Shown one piece after another: positions 1 to 5,771 of a stretch of 12,895 nt of DNA. The notes under the pieces were generated by a model, which saw only the letters and a program-made list of their open reading frames with translations, did no database searches and was not told the origin of the DNA. The stretch is from NCBI GenBank assembly GCA_030838305.1, contig JAUTWY010000498.1, positions 1 to 12,895 of the forward strand, written 5' to 3'. The first letter of the stretch is position 1. Each line of letters starts with the position of its first letter. The position numbers and the translations under genes were made by a program. The DNA comes from Acidobacteriaceae bacterium. GTDB lineage: Bacteria > Acidobacteriota > Terriglobia > Terriglobales > Acidobacteriaceae.

Positions 1-2
1 TA

Positions 3-299
3 TGGAATGCCGGGGGGACTGAGGTTCACAACCCGAATGTTGATCCGAGAGGGGGGAGCGTCTGCCTGGGGGTGTGGAAGCACGCACCGCACGGCGCTTT
101 CAAGCTCACTCACCGCGTGTGGAACTATGACGCGAGCGGAAATTTCATGGGAACAATCCACCTCAGTGAAACGGTGAACGTAGGGCAAGGCGGCAATACG
201 CACAGCGGCTCTTTCACCCTGGATTTCTATGACCCTTCCGGCAACTTCGTCATGGAGGTACCCGGCAGTGTCACAGGGGAACGCATTTCGGTTGAGTGA
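3..299 (+). CDS. Hypothetical beta-rich protein, C-terminal part (5' end outside window)
   Basis: The frame is open from the first bases of the window with no stop before TGA at 297-299, so this is the last 98 residues of a longer gene. An internal GTG at 72 could be taken for a start, but conserved-looking sequence (WNAGGTEVHNPN, then CLGVWKHAPHGAFKL) crosses it, so it is not. The segment is rich in Gly, Asn, Thr and aromatic residues in alternating strand-like stretches (MGTIHLSETVNV, HSGSFTLDFYDPSGNFVMEV, GSVTGERISV). From memory this resembles a family of uncharacterised secreted, lipocalin-like bacterial proteins ending in GT(I/V)xGxRI. The signal peptide, if any, lies outside the window. 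Function is unknown. A strong hairpin 26 bases after the stop probably ends its transcript. Confidence 0.7.
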   Translation, partial: WNAGGTEVHNPNVDPRGGSVCLGVWKHAPHGAFKLTHRVWNYDASGNFMGTIHLSETVNVGQGGNTHSGSFTLDFYDPSGNFVMEVPGSVTGERISVE

Positions 300-324
300 T
301 CCGAGTCCTGTGTGCGTCTCAGGT

Positions 325-350
325 GAGCCGCAGCAACTGCGGCTCTTCCT
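325..350 (+). terminator. Hairpin terminator after the first gene
   Basis: A perfect 9-bp stem (GAGCCGCAG, 325-333, with CTGCGGCTC, 337-345) closes a CAA loop and is followed by a short pyrimidine stretch (TTCCT). The stem is strong but the T tract is weak, so this may be only a partial intrinsic terminator. It lies 26 bases after the upstream stop codon. Confidence 0.55.
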
Positions 351-432
351 GCGGCTTCCTAAAATCGGTGCCCAAGTCGCAGCGCCAAGTAGATGTGTCG
401 TAGAAGGGATCGAGGGGCGATACAAAAAATTA

Positions 433-596
433 AGAGTTCCGAGGTGGTGTTGGGTCCATTCGTCTCGGCCAGTAGCTCGCGTTAGACCCTTGCTCGACCT
501 GCTGCGTAGCGTCCCTTGCGGGGGCTGCGCGCGATCTTCGCTCGGGCTCCGGGCTTACCGCCAACCGGAAAAACCTACCCAACGCCTCGGAACTCT
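433..596. repeat. 164-bp element bounded by long inverted repeats
   Basis: The left arm (433-444, AGAGTTCCGAGG, then 449-455, GTTGGGT) is matched in inverted orientation by the right arm (577-583, ACCCAAC, then 585-596, CCTCGGAACTCT). That gives 19 paired bases, interrupted only by TGGT (445-448) against a single G (584). The core is GC-rich and I see no convincing open frame in it. Such arms suit a MITE-like non-autonomous element or a long-range RNA helix. I see no clear target-site duplication. The core contains one copy of a 14-bp repeat (561-574) that recurs outside the element at 717-730. Confidence 0.5.
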
Positions 597-730
597 ATCC
601 TGCCTTCGACTGGGTTTCCCGTTCTCCTCGACCAGCGCTTTGCTATAGACCCTTACTGGCCTTCCCTCGTCATTTTTCAATGCGAGGGTGACTCAGCTTG
701 AGCCCCGGACGCCGCACCAACCGGAAAAAC
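561..730 (+). repeat. Pair of 14-bp direct repeats CCAACCGGAAAAAC
   Basis: CCAACCGGAAAAAC occurs at 561-574 and at 717-730, 156 bases apart in the same orientation. The bases before each copy are also similar (GCTCCGGG... and GCCCCGGA...), so the true unit may be an imperfect repeat of about 35 bases. The second copy lies outside the inverted-repeat element. Function unknown. Confidence 0.5.
664..688. repeat. Stem-loop in the non-coding gap
   Basis: CCCTCG (664-669) pairs with CGAGGG (683-688), and CATT (671-674) with AATG (679-682), around a TTTC loop with one bulged T. No T tract follows, so it is not an obvious terminator. Confidence 0.4.
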
Positions 731-1080
731 TTAAGAAACTGTCAAAGAACGATCTTGTTGTACTCTTTGTAGTTTTTAAGTCAATAAAAAGTGTGCGTGT
801 TTATCCTGTTTGTTTTCAGTCGAGTGCACGGCGTCCACAGGAGGGTGACAGGATTTAGTGCAACAGCGAACACAAAATCGCGCAGAAGGCAGGCGGGGCG
901 TGGCTTTTCGGGATTGCGGACGGGGAGTGGCGGGCGGGGAGCGTTTTCAAGGGCGTGAAGCGAGCTGTGGATATCGGTTAAATGCCGCACTGGGCAAGGG
1001 ATCTGGCTTGCCCTGATGCAAGAGAAGCGCCTGGAGCACGGGTATTCCGCCCGGAATCTTGGCAGCCAGGGCGTAAGCCC

Positions 1081-1108
1081 TTGACAACAGGTGTAAGTCT
1101 GCTAGAGT
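1081..1108 (+). promoter_or_regulatory. Sigma70-like promoter of the small coiled-coil gene
   Basis: A perfect -35 box TTGACA (1081-1086) is followed after 16 bases by TAGAGT (1103-1108), 4 of 6 to the -10 consensus including the key TA....T positions. Transcription would begin near 1115, about 43 bases before the ATG at 1158. A small hairpin (AGGGC-GTAA-GCCCT, 1068-1081) overlaps the first base of the -35 box, and the palindrome at 1044-1057 lies just upstream. Either could be an operator, but that is speculation. Confidence 0.55.
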
Positions 1109-1157
1109 TTCGAGAAATGGTGCTGAACCCTACAATTGACTCACAGGTGCCCTGTTT

Positions 1158-1415
1158 ATGAAGAATGTATACGAAGTCCTGCGACAGAAAGAGATGGAGC
1201 TGACCCGGCTGGAAAAAGAAGTGGAAGCGTTGCGGCTGGTGGCTCCCTTGCTGTCCGAAGAAAAAGAAATGAACTCAGAAATGGCGAAATCGGCGTTGCC
1301 GACGGCGGTGAACGGACCGCAGCAACCGATTCGTATACCGGCGCCCCCGGTGGTACCCTCGGCGCAGCCCGTGCGGGCCGCTGGTTGGGATGATACTGCG
1401 AAGCGGTGGCCGTAA
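1158..1415 (+). CDS. Small coiled-coil protein, 85 aa, unknown function
   Basis: The ATG is preceded by AGGTG (1145-1149) at 8 bases, a plausible ribosome-binding site, and by a good promoter. Residues 1 to about 42 form a charged heptad-like helix (MKNVYEVLRQKEMELTRLEKE and on), likely a coiled coil. A flexible linker with a Pro-rich patch (PIRIPAPPVVPSAQP) follows, then a conserved-looking C-terminus (AAGWDDTAKRWP). No signal peptide or membrane segment. I recall near-identical small proteins in other Acidobacteriota, always annotated as hypothetical. The helix suggests self-association or binding to a partner, but the function is unknown. Two longer frames overlap this locus, one per strand (1136-1393 + and 1156-1437 -). 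They lack these signals and are shadows. Confidence 0.8.
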   Translation: MKNVYEVLRQKEMELTRLEKEVEALRLVAPLLSEEKEMNSEMAKSALPTAVNGPQQPIRIPAPPVVPSAQPVRAAGWDDTAKRWP

Positions 1416-1475
1416 AAGCCGCCTCGGTCGCGCTCATTTCTAAATAAATTGGCGCTTGTCGGCGCTGCCTACCAG

Positions 1476-1508
1476 GCCTGGGAGTACATCCCAGGCTGTT
1501 TTGTTTTT
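1476..1508 (+). terminator. Intrinsic terminator after the small coiled-coil gene
   Basis: A perfect 8-bp stem (GCCTGGGA, 1476-1483, with TCCCAGGC, 1489-1496) closes a GTACA loop and is followed by TGTTTTGTTTTT. This is a textbook Rho-independent terminator for plus-strand transcription, 60 bases after the stop codon and just before the 3' end of the convergent aminotransferase gene. Confidence 0.85.
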
Positions 1509-1531
1509 GCCTTCCTGTTGCAGAATCCCTA

Positions 1532-2809
1532 CTACAGGATTTCTCTTAGCACCTGCAGCAGGCGGTCTACTTCTTCCGCGGTGTTGTAGTGGACGAGGCC
1601 GATGCGAAGGAAGCCGCCAGATTTTTCTACGTCGAGATGTTCGGTGAGATTCAGGGCGTAGTAGTTTCCGTCCCAGGTGAAGAAGCCGTGGTCGCCGAGT
1701 TTGGTGGCGAGGGCCAGCGGGGTGGTTCCCTCATTTTGGTTTACGGCGCGCACTGCAAGTGTGGGGCAACGCCAGGCGAAGCATGATGGGTCAGTGATGC
1801 CGTAGATTTTCAGTTGCGGGATTTGTGAGATGCCTTCGATGAGGCGCTCCATGAGTCCGCGTTCGTGGCGACGAATGGCTTCAAAAGCCGCGACGATTGC
1901 TGCACGGCGCGTACTGGCTTCGGGATAAGCGCGGCGGCCGAGGTCGGCGGTGTAGTCCACGCAGGCGGTTATGCCGGCGATGCATTCGTGGTTGAGCGTG
2001 CCCCACTCCCAGCGGTTGGGGACGGCGTCGGTGAGCGGGCGGACTTTATAGGGACGCAGGCGGGCGAGATGCTCGCGCTTGCCGAAGAGAACTCCCATGT
2101 GCGGGCCGAAAAATTTGTAGGTGGAGCAGGCGAGGAAATCGCAATCGAGATCTTGCACGTCGATGAGGCCATGCGGGCCGTAGTGTACGGCGTCAACGTA
2201 GGCGAGCGCGCCATGCGAGTGCGCCAGCCGAACAATTTCTTTTACCGGATTGATGGTGCCGACGGCGTTGGAGGCATAACCGATGGCGACGAGCTTCGTT
2301 TTTGCATTGAGCTTGGCGGCGAGGTCCTCGACATCGAGCGTGCAGTCTTCTTTATGAATTTCCGCCCAGCGGATGGTGACGCCTTTTTCTTCGAGCGCGA
2401 GCCAGGGGGAAACGTTGGCGTCGTGGTCGAGGCGCGTAACCAGGATTTCGTCATCAGGGCCGAGGTCGCGGCCGATGGCGCGGGACATCGCGTAAGTCAG
2501 CGTGGTCATGTTGGGGCCGAAGACGATTTCGTCGTCGGCGCAGTGGAGGAAGTCGGCCAGTGCGATGCGCGCATTGGCGAGCATTGTGTCGGTGTGGCGA
2601 CTGGTGGAGTAGGCGCCGCCAGTGTTGGCGTTGTCGCGGCGCAGGTAGTCGGAGATGGCGTCGATGACGCGTTGCGGAACTTGAGTGCCGCCGGGGCCGT
2701 CGAGGAACGCGGCGGGATGTCCGTTGACGGTTTGGGCGAGCGCGGGAAATTGGGAGCGGACCCAGGTGAGATCGAGGGCGGGGGGGGCGGCGGTTTCGGT
2801 AGTGGGCAT
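1532..2809 (-). CDS. Class V aminotransferase, cysteine desulfurase-like (VC1184-type subfamily)
   Basis: PLP-dependent fold type I enzyme of about 425 aa. From the chosen ATG, the Schiff-base lysine is K232 in STYKFFGPHMG. The ring-stacking His is H129 (RLDHDANVSPW) and the PLP-nitrogen Asp is D206 (AYVDAVHYGPH). The C-terminal domain ends with GFLRIGLVHYNTAEEVDRLL, typical of the subfamily annotated as 'cysteine desulfurase family, VC1184'. I see no mobile-loop catalytic Cys like that of IscS/SufS and no Fe-S partner gene nearby, so a sulfur-mobilising role is not supported; substrate unknown. The frame extends 23 codons upstream to 2878, but that extension (SLARPPALASFGG...) looks non-conserved, while the ATG at 2809 has a GAAGTGA-like ribosome site and gives a family-like length. 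It lies downstream of homoserine dehydrogenase on the same strand, after a repeat-bearing gap. Confidence 0.85.
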   Translation of the reverse strand: MPTTETAAPPALDLTWVRSQFPALAQTVNGHPAAFLDGPGGTQVPQRVIDAISDYLRRDNANTGGAYSTSRHTDTMLANARIALADFLHCADDEIVFGPNMTTLTYAMSRAIGRDLGPDDEILVTRLDHDANVSPWLALEEKGVTIRWAEIHKEDCTLDVEDLAAKLNAKTKLVAIGYASNAVGTINPVKEIVRLAHSHGALAYVDAVHYGPHGLIDVQDLDCDFLACSTYKFFGPHMGVLFGKREHLARLRPYKVRPLTDAVPNRWEWGTLNHECIAGITACVDYTADLGRRAYPEASTRRAAIVAAFEAIRRHERGLMERLIEGISQIPQLKIYGITDPSCFAWRCPTLAVRAVNQNEGTTPLALATKLGDHGFFTWDGNYYALNLTEHLDVEKSGGFLRIGLVHYNTAEEVDRLLQVLREIL

Positions 2810-2892
2810 GATCACTTCAGTTTTATCACGGACAAAGCCTCCGAAGGATGCCAGGGCAGGAGGCCGCGCCAGACTCACCGAATGCGGGATGG

Positions 2893-2937
2893 GTGAGATC
2901 CTTCACTCCGCGTGAAGAACGGCTGCGCTCAGGATGA
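2893..2937. repeat. Interspersed hairpin repeat between aminotransferase and homoserine dehydrogenase
   Basis: An inner stem CTTCAC (2901-2906) / GTGAAG (2912-2917) sits within an outer ATCCT (2898-2902) / AGGAT (2931-2935) pairing. The two overlap, so they are alternatives. The wording (GAGATCCTTC...GCTCAGGATGAC) matches a repeat I recall as scattered through acidobacterial genomes. A related form (hairpin 5713-5739, ...AGCGAGGGATGAC) occurs after the SAM hydrolase gene. Confidence 0.5.
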
Positions 2938-2952
2938 CGCCACTGCTAATAA

Positions 2953-4002
2953 TTACGACGCGACCGCTCGCACAAAATCCGCAAGCATACCGTAGGCGGT
3001 GGCGTAGAGGCCGGGTTCGCCCTCGAAGACAGAAAGGATCGGAAAGATATCTGTATTGAAACAGATGTACGAAGATGAGCCCGACGTTCCTCCCATAGGA
3101 GTGCCGACGATCACCTTCTCCGGTCCGACTCTTGCCTTAACGCCACTCCCTTCCCGCTTCGCCCGGCATACCAGTTTGTAGGGAAACCCATCCATTCGGG
3201 CCTCGCGAAGGACCTTCGGCCTAAGATCGCGAATTCCTTTCCGCTCGATTTCTTCGAGCCGGATTGGAATATCCATCAGGACGGTGATAAGCGCGGCGGT
3301 TTTTACAGCGGCGTCCCAGCCGTCGACGTCGTGGGTGGCGTCGGTTTCGGCGATGCCCAGAGATTGCGCTTTCTTTAACGACTCGTCGAAGGTGAGACCG
3401 TTTTCCATTTCGCGGAGGATCACGTTGGTCGTGGAATTCAGGATGCCGTGAAATCCCTGGAGGTGAATGGCTGGTAGCTGGTCGAAAAAGGAAAAGATGG
3501 GGACGCCGTCCATGACCGTCGATTCGAAGAGAAAGCGTTTATTTTTCGCTTTGGCAAGGTCGCGCAGTTCGCGGTAGGCGTGGACGATGGGGCCTTTGTT
3601 GGCGGTGATGGCGTGGGCTCCATGAGCGAGGGCGGCGCGGATGTGATCGACGCCGGGCTGGCCGGTTTCAACGTTGAGCGAGGTGGCTTCGAAGAGGATG
3701 TCGGCTTGGGCGGCTTTCAGCCAGGTGTCGACGGTTGATGCGGGGTGATCAGAAGGGCGGGCCTTTGCGACGTTTCCGGCATTCGCGGGCGAGTCGCCCG
3801 CGACCACACAGGTTTCCTCCACGCGAGCAGGGTCAAGGCCGCTGGGATCGGCGATCCATCCCAGTCGGCGGGAGGCGATTCCGGTAATGCGAAAAGAGAT
3901 TCCGTGGCGATCGCGGAGTTCGGCTTCACGGGTTTTTAGTAATTGCGCCAGCGTGCGGTTGACGTTGCCGAAGCCGAGGAAGCAGAGGTTGTAGGTTTGA
4001 AT
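2953..4002 (-). CDS. hom: Homoserine dehydrogenase (single catalytic module, likely ATT start)
   Basis: Catalyses NAD(P)H-dependent reduction of aspartate semialdehyde to homoserine, leading to threonine and methionine. Read from the ATT at 4002 it is 349 aa. The nucleotide-binding loop is G10-F-G-N-V-N15 after a beta strand (NLCFLGFG). Further motifs are TANKGP (K136), GILNSTTN (near 186-193), AETDATHDVDGWD (E219, D225, D227, D230) and the catalytic lysine K234 in DAAVKTAAL. There is no C-terminal ACT domain, as in short forms of the enzyme. The first standard start in frame is GTG at 3822, which would delete the whole Rossmann loop. The 60 codons before it encode clear homoserine dehydrogenase sequence with no ATG, GTG or TTG. 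A GAGG ribosome site lies 6 bases before the ATT. Function is secure; the start is inferred. Confidence 0.87.
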   Translation of the reverse strand: MQTYNLCFLGFGNVNRTLAQLLKTREAELRDRHGISFRITGIASRRLGWIADPSGLDPARVEETCVVAGDSPANAGNVAKARPSDHPASTVDTWLKAAQADILFEATSLNVETGQPGVDHIRAALAHGAHAITANKGPIVHAYRELRDLAKAKNKRFLFESTVMDGVPIFSFFDQLPAIHLQGFHGILNSTTNVILREMENGLTFDESLKKAQSLGIAETDATHDVDGWDAAVKTAALITVLMDIPIRLEEIERKGIRDLRPKVLREARMDGFPYKLVCRAKREGSGVKARVGPEKVIVGTPMGGTSGSSSYICFNTDIFPILSVFEGEPGLYATAYGMLADFVRAVAS

Positions 4003-4008
4003 GTGTTC

Positions 4009-4012
4009 CCTC
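4009..4012 (-). promoter_or_regulatory. Ribosome-binding site supporting the ATT start of homoserine dehydrogenase
   Basis: On the minus strand GAGG (4012 down to 4009, within GCGAGGGAACAC) stands 6 bases before the ATT codon at 4002-4000, an ideal spacing. It lies directly beside the hairpin at 4014-4031, so folding of that hairpin could affect access to it. Confidence 0.5.
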
Positions 4013-4013
4013 G

Positions 4014-4105
4014 CGGGGGCTAAAGCCCCCGAGTAGTTTTTGGGCAGGTTGCGGCGCGGCTGAAGCCGCGCCCTTTCAAAACGTCATTGCCGGCGCGACG
4101 CCGGC
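4014..4105. repeat. Three different hairpin repeats in tandem
   Basis: Hairpin 1 (4014-4031) has an 8-bp stem, CGGGGGCT/AGCCCCCG, with a 2-base loop. Hairpin 2 (4053-4072) has a 9-bp stem, GGCGCGGCT/AGCCGCGCC, with a GA loop, followed by CTTTCAAAAC. Hairpin 3 (4089-4105) has a 7-bp stem, GCCGGCG/CGCCGGC, with a CGA loop. All are perfect and fill the 116 bases between the PPOX stop and the homoserine dehydrogenase start. They resemble interspersed palindromes I recall from acidobacterial genomes. They may act as weak terminators or RNA stabilisers. Degenerate relatives of hairpin 2's tail (GCCCTTTCAA) appear at about 6660 and 11640. Confidence 0.7.
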
Positions 4106-4118
4106 GCTACAAGAATCG

Positions 4119-4517
4119 CTAGCCCATCACCGTGGTGTGCTCGGGTTTGATTTTGTAGAGCACGCGGACTTCGCCGGGCTGGCCGTAAGGATATTTATCG
4201 ACGCCGAGATATTTCTTGGCCATCTTGTCGATGTGAGCGCTGGCGCCATCTTCGGTGATTTCGACGACGCGGCCACGAATTTCCAGATAGCGATAGGGAT
4301 TCTCCGGATCCATCAAAGCAATGGCTACGCGCGGATCGCGGCGGACGTTCTTATCTTTCTGACGTCCTTTAGCGGAGTTGAAAATGATGTGTTGGCCGTC
4401 GAAGTCGCACCAGACGGGCGTGACTTGGGGACGGCCGTCGGGCATCAGAGTGCCCAGCGTAGCGAACGCGCGCTTCTGGAAAAGATCGCGGTATTTCTCG
4501 GGGATAGCATCCGGCAT
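4119..4517 (-). CDS. PPOX-class (pyridoxamine phosphate oxidase-like) flavin/F420-dependent protein
   Basis: A 132-aa split-barrel protein, the usual length for the family annotated as 'PPOX class F420-dependent oxidoreductase' (TIGR03618-like). Diagnostic stretches are FATLGTLMPDGRPQVTPVWCDF near the N-terminus, IIFNSAKGRQKDKNVRRDPRVAIALMD in the middle (cofactor phosphate contacts expected here) and YRYLEIRGRVVEITEDG. The end (GEVRVLYKIKPEHTTVMG) is also typical. Such proteins bind FMN or F420 and reduce varied substrates; the cofactor cannot be decided here. The ATG has a perfect AGGAGG site 4 bases upstream and a TATAAT box further up. Despite sharing the strand with homoserine dehydrogenase, it is separated from it by three hairpins, so co-transcription is uncertain. 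Confidence 0.88.
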   Translation of the reverse strand: MPDAIPEKYRDLFQKRAFATLGTLMPDGRPQVTPVWCDFDGQHIIFNSAKGRQKDKNVRRDPRVAIALMDPENPYRYLEIRGRVVEITEDGASAHIDKMAKKYLGVDKYPYGQPGEVRVLYKIKPEHTTVMG

Positions 4518-4521
4518 AAAG

Positions 4522-4527
4522 CCTCCT
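4522..4527 (-). promoter_or_regulatory. Consensus ribosome-binding site of the PPOX gene
   Basis: AGGAGG on the minus strand, 4 bases (CTTT) before the ATG at 4517. It fixes the start codon. Confidence 0.85.
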
Positions 4528-4552
4528 AGCGGTCAGGCCATGATGACAGGAC

Positions 4553-4581
4553 ATTATAGATCGGAGGGAAAGGATTTGCCG
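4553..4581 (-). promoter_or_regulatory. Candidate promoter of the PPOX gene
   Basis: A perfect TATAAT (minus strand, 4558 to 4553) lies 35 bases before the ATG. At a 17-base spacing the -35 position reads CGGCAA, a poor match, so the promoter would rely on the -10 box or an activator. Confidence 0.5.
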
Positions 4582-4605
4582 TTGCGCGAGAATCCCCGGT
4601 ATTCT
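4576..4605 (+). promoter_or_regulatory. Candidate promoter of the SAM hydrolase gene
   Basis: TTGCCG (4576-4581), an 18-base spacer, then TATTCT (4600-4605), each 4 of 6 to consensus. It would overlap the divergent PPOX promoter, so the two genes may share a control region. Weak evidence. Confidence 0.3.
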
Positions 4606-4634
4606 TGCAGGCCACGGATAGGAATCGAAAACTC

Positions 4635-4663
4635 AGCGGTCAGGGACTAGCGGTTAGTGGTCA
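4635..4663 (+). repeat. Short tandem repeat, unit near AGCGGTCAG
   Basis: AGCGGTCAG (4635-4643), AGCGGTTAG (4649-4657) and GTGGTCAG (4656-4663) form a degenerate tandem array in the leader of the SAM hydrolase gene. Function unknown. Confidence 0.4.
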
Positions 4664-4703
4664 GCGAAATACGCCCAGGAGCTTCGAGGAGGACTATACG
4701 CGA

Positions 4704-5702
4704 ATGATTGTCGTAACTCGCGCAGCGACAAGTCGAATGGATCTGACTAAGGAAGTCCCTCATGGGCTAAGGCCTCGTCTCTTAGGCCGTTCCAGCGGCA
4801 CGGCTGTAAGCCGCGGCCTTCGCGTTTTTTTGCTGATGGCGATGCTTGCCCTATCGGCATTCGCCGGGGCGCAGACGGGAAAATATCCGCCGACAATCGT
4901 GTTCATGACCGACTTCGGCGTGGTGGACGATTCGGTCGCGATTTGCCGGGGCGTGATGTATTCGATCATGCCCGAGGTTCGTATTGTCGACCTGACGCAC
5001 CAGGTGACGCCATTTTCCATTCTCGATGGAGCACGTTTTCTTTACGGTGCAACGCCCTACTATCCGGCGGGCACGGTTTTCGTAGTTGTTGTTGATCCCG
5101 GAGTGGGGAGCACGCGGAAGGCGATTGTGGCCAAATCGAAGCGTGGGCAATATTTTGTGCTGCCGGATAACGGAGTGATCACCCTGGTGGAGCAGCGCGA
5201 CGGCATTGAGGGAGTACGTGAGATCACAAACACGGACTGGATGATTGGCACGAAACTGTCTTCGACATTCCACGGGCGCGATATTTTTTCTCCGGTCGGC
5301 GCGCACGTGGCACGCGGCGACGATTGGACACAGGTGGGGCCTGAGACGCCGGCGAAGTCACTCGTGCGTCTCGAGTTGAAGGCGGTGCGTTTCGACGCTC
5401 GCGGTGTTTCGGCGGAGGTAATCGCTACTGACGGTCCATTCGGCAATCTGGTAACGAATCTGGACGGCGAAGATTTCCTGAAGCTCGGTTATCGCCATGG
5501 GCAGGACGTTCCAATAGAAGTCGGCGGCAAGGAAATGAAGATTAAGTTTGTGCGGACCTTCAGTGACGTTCCCTTGAGCCAGCCTCTGCTTTATATCGAC
5601 TCGCGTGGACATCTGGGGCTGGCGGTAAATCAGGGAAGTTTTACGGCGGTGTATGACGTCAAGCCGCCGGTGGAATTGTTTATTCCGCGAGTGGGGAAGT
5701 AG
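4704..5702 (+). CDS. Exported S-adenosylmethionine hydrolase (DUF62, SAM hydroxide adenosyltransferase family)
   Basis: The family hydrolyses SAM to adenosine plus methionine and is related to the bacterial fluorinase and chlorinase. From the ATG at 4704 (GAGGAGG site at 4686-4692) it is 332 aa. The N-terminal substrate domain begins TDFG (69-72), followed by IVDLTHQVTP and VVDPGVGSTR. The Asp-Arg-His triad of SAM hydrolases is visible as D131, R138 (VVDPGVGSTR) and H190 (STFHGRDIFSP). The PDNG motif and the C-terminal barrel (ATDGPFGNLVTNL) are present. A hydrophobic segment ending in a signal-peptidase-like AGAQ (RVFLLMAMLALSAFAGAQ, about residues 40-57) precedes the domain, so export is likely although the n-region is unusually long. 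Part of that n-region is encoded by a palindromic repeat (4801-4813). The gene converges on purine nucleoside phosphorylase. Confidence 0.88.
   Translation: MIVVTRAATSRMDLTKEVPHGLRPRLLGRSSGTAVSRGLRVFLLMAMLALSAFAGAQTGKYPPTIVFMTDFGVVDDSVAICRGVMYSIMPEVRIVDLTHQVTPFSILDGARFLYGATPYYPAGTVFVVVVDPGVGSTRKAIVAKSKRGQYFVLPDNGVITLVEQRDGIEGVREITNTDWMIGTKLSSTFHGRDIFSPVGAHVARGDDWTQVGPETPAKSLVRLELKAVRFDARGVSAEVIATDGPFGNLVTNLDGEDFLKLGYRHGQDVPIEVGGKEMKIKFVRTFSDVPLSQPLLYIDSRGHLGLAVNQGSFTAVYDVKPPVELFIPRVGK
4801..4813 (+). repeat. Palindromic repeat inside the SAM hydrolase reading frame
   Basis: CGGCT-GTA-AGCCG, flanked by GCGGCA and CGGCC, resembles the scattered acidobacterial hairpins seen intergenically in this window. 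Here it is translated as part of the presequence just before the hydrophobic segment. Confidence 0.45.
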
Positions 5703-5712
5703 AACGGCTTTT

Positions 5713-5739
5713 GTCAGCCCCAGCGTAGCGAGGGATGAC
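5713..5739. repeat. Imperfect hairpin between convergent genes
   Basis: GTCAGCCC (5713-5720) pairs with GGGATGAC (5732-5739) with one mismatch. It lies 10 bases after the SAM hydrolase stop, and T-rich sequence follows at 5769-5779. It may end transcripts from either side. Confidence 0.4.
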
Positions 5740-5771
5740 ACGCAGACTGCTCGGGAAGACAAGACGCATTT

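Larger units (their letters stand above)
346..1080. other. Non-coding stretch of about 730 bases
   Basis: Open frames here (for example 229-648, 516-701 and 781-990 reverse) have unnatural compositions, rich in Arg, Pro, Ser and Leu with no domain signal, no ribosome-binding site and no conserved motif I recognise. Apart from the inverted-repeat element, the 14-bp repeats, the 664-688 stem-loop and a palindrome at 1044-1057 (ATTCCG-CC-CGGAAT) I see nothing definable. The stretch from about 770 to 830 is AT-rich compared with its surroundings. Confidence 0.55.

Noticed and set aside
229..648. Plus-strand frame of 139 aa in the left gap
   Set aside because: It overlaps the end of the first gene, then crosses the terminator hairpin and one arm of the inverted repeat. 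Composition is not protein-like and there is no ribosome site.
781..990. Minus-strand small frame of 69 aa
   Set aside because: No ribosome site, unnatural composition and no recognisable family.
1865..2896. Long plus-strand open frame of 343 aa
   Set aside because: It is antisense to the aminotransferase gene, is rich in Gly, Ala, Val and Glu with no domain pattern, and arises from the GC bias of the opposite strand's third codon positions.
2953..3822. Homoserine dehydrogenase as a truncated 289-aa gene starting at GTG 3822
   Set aside because: Upstream codons continue clear family sequence including the nucleotide-binding loop, with a ribosome site and ATT at the expected start.
4605..4703. 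33-residue upstream extension of the SAM hydrolase frame
   Set aside because: It covers a tandem repeat array and lacks a ribosome site, whereas the ATG at 4704 follows GAGGAGG.
4590..4703. SAM riboswitch ahead of the SAM hydrolase
   Set aside because: I looked for the conserved SAM-I core and kink-turn wording and found neither; the leader is short and carries degenerate tandem repeats instead.
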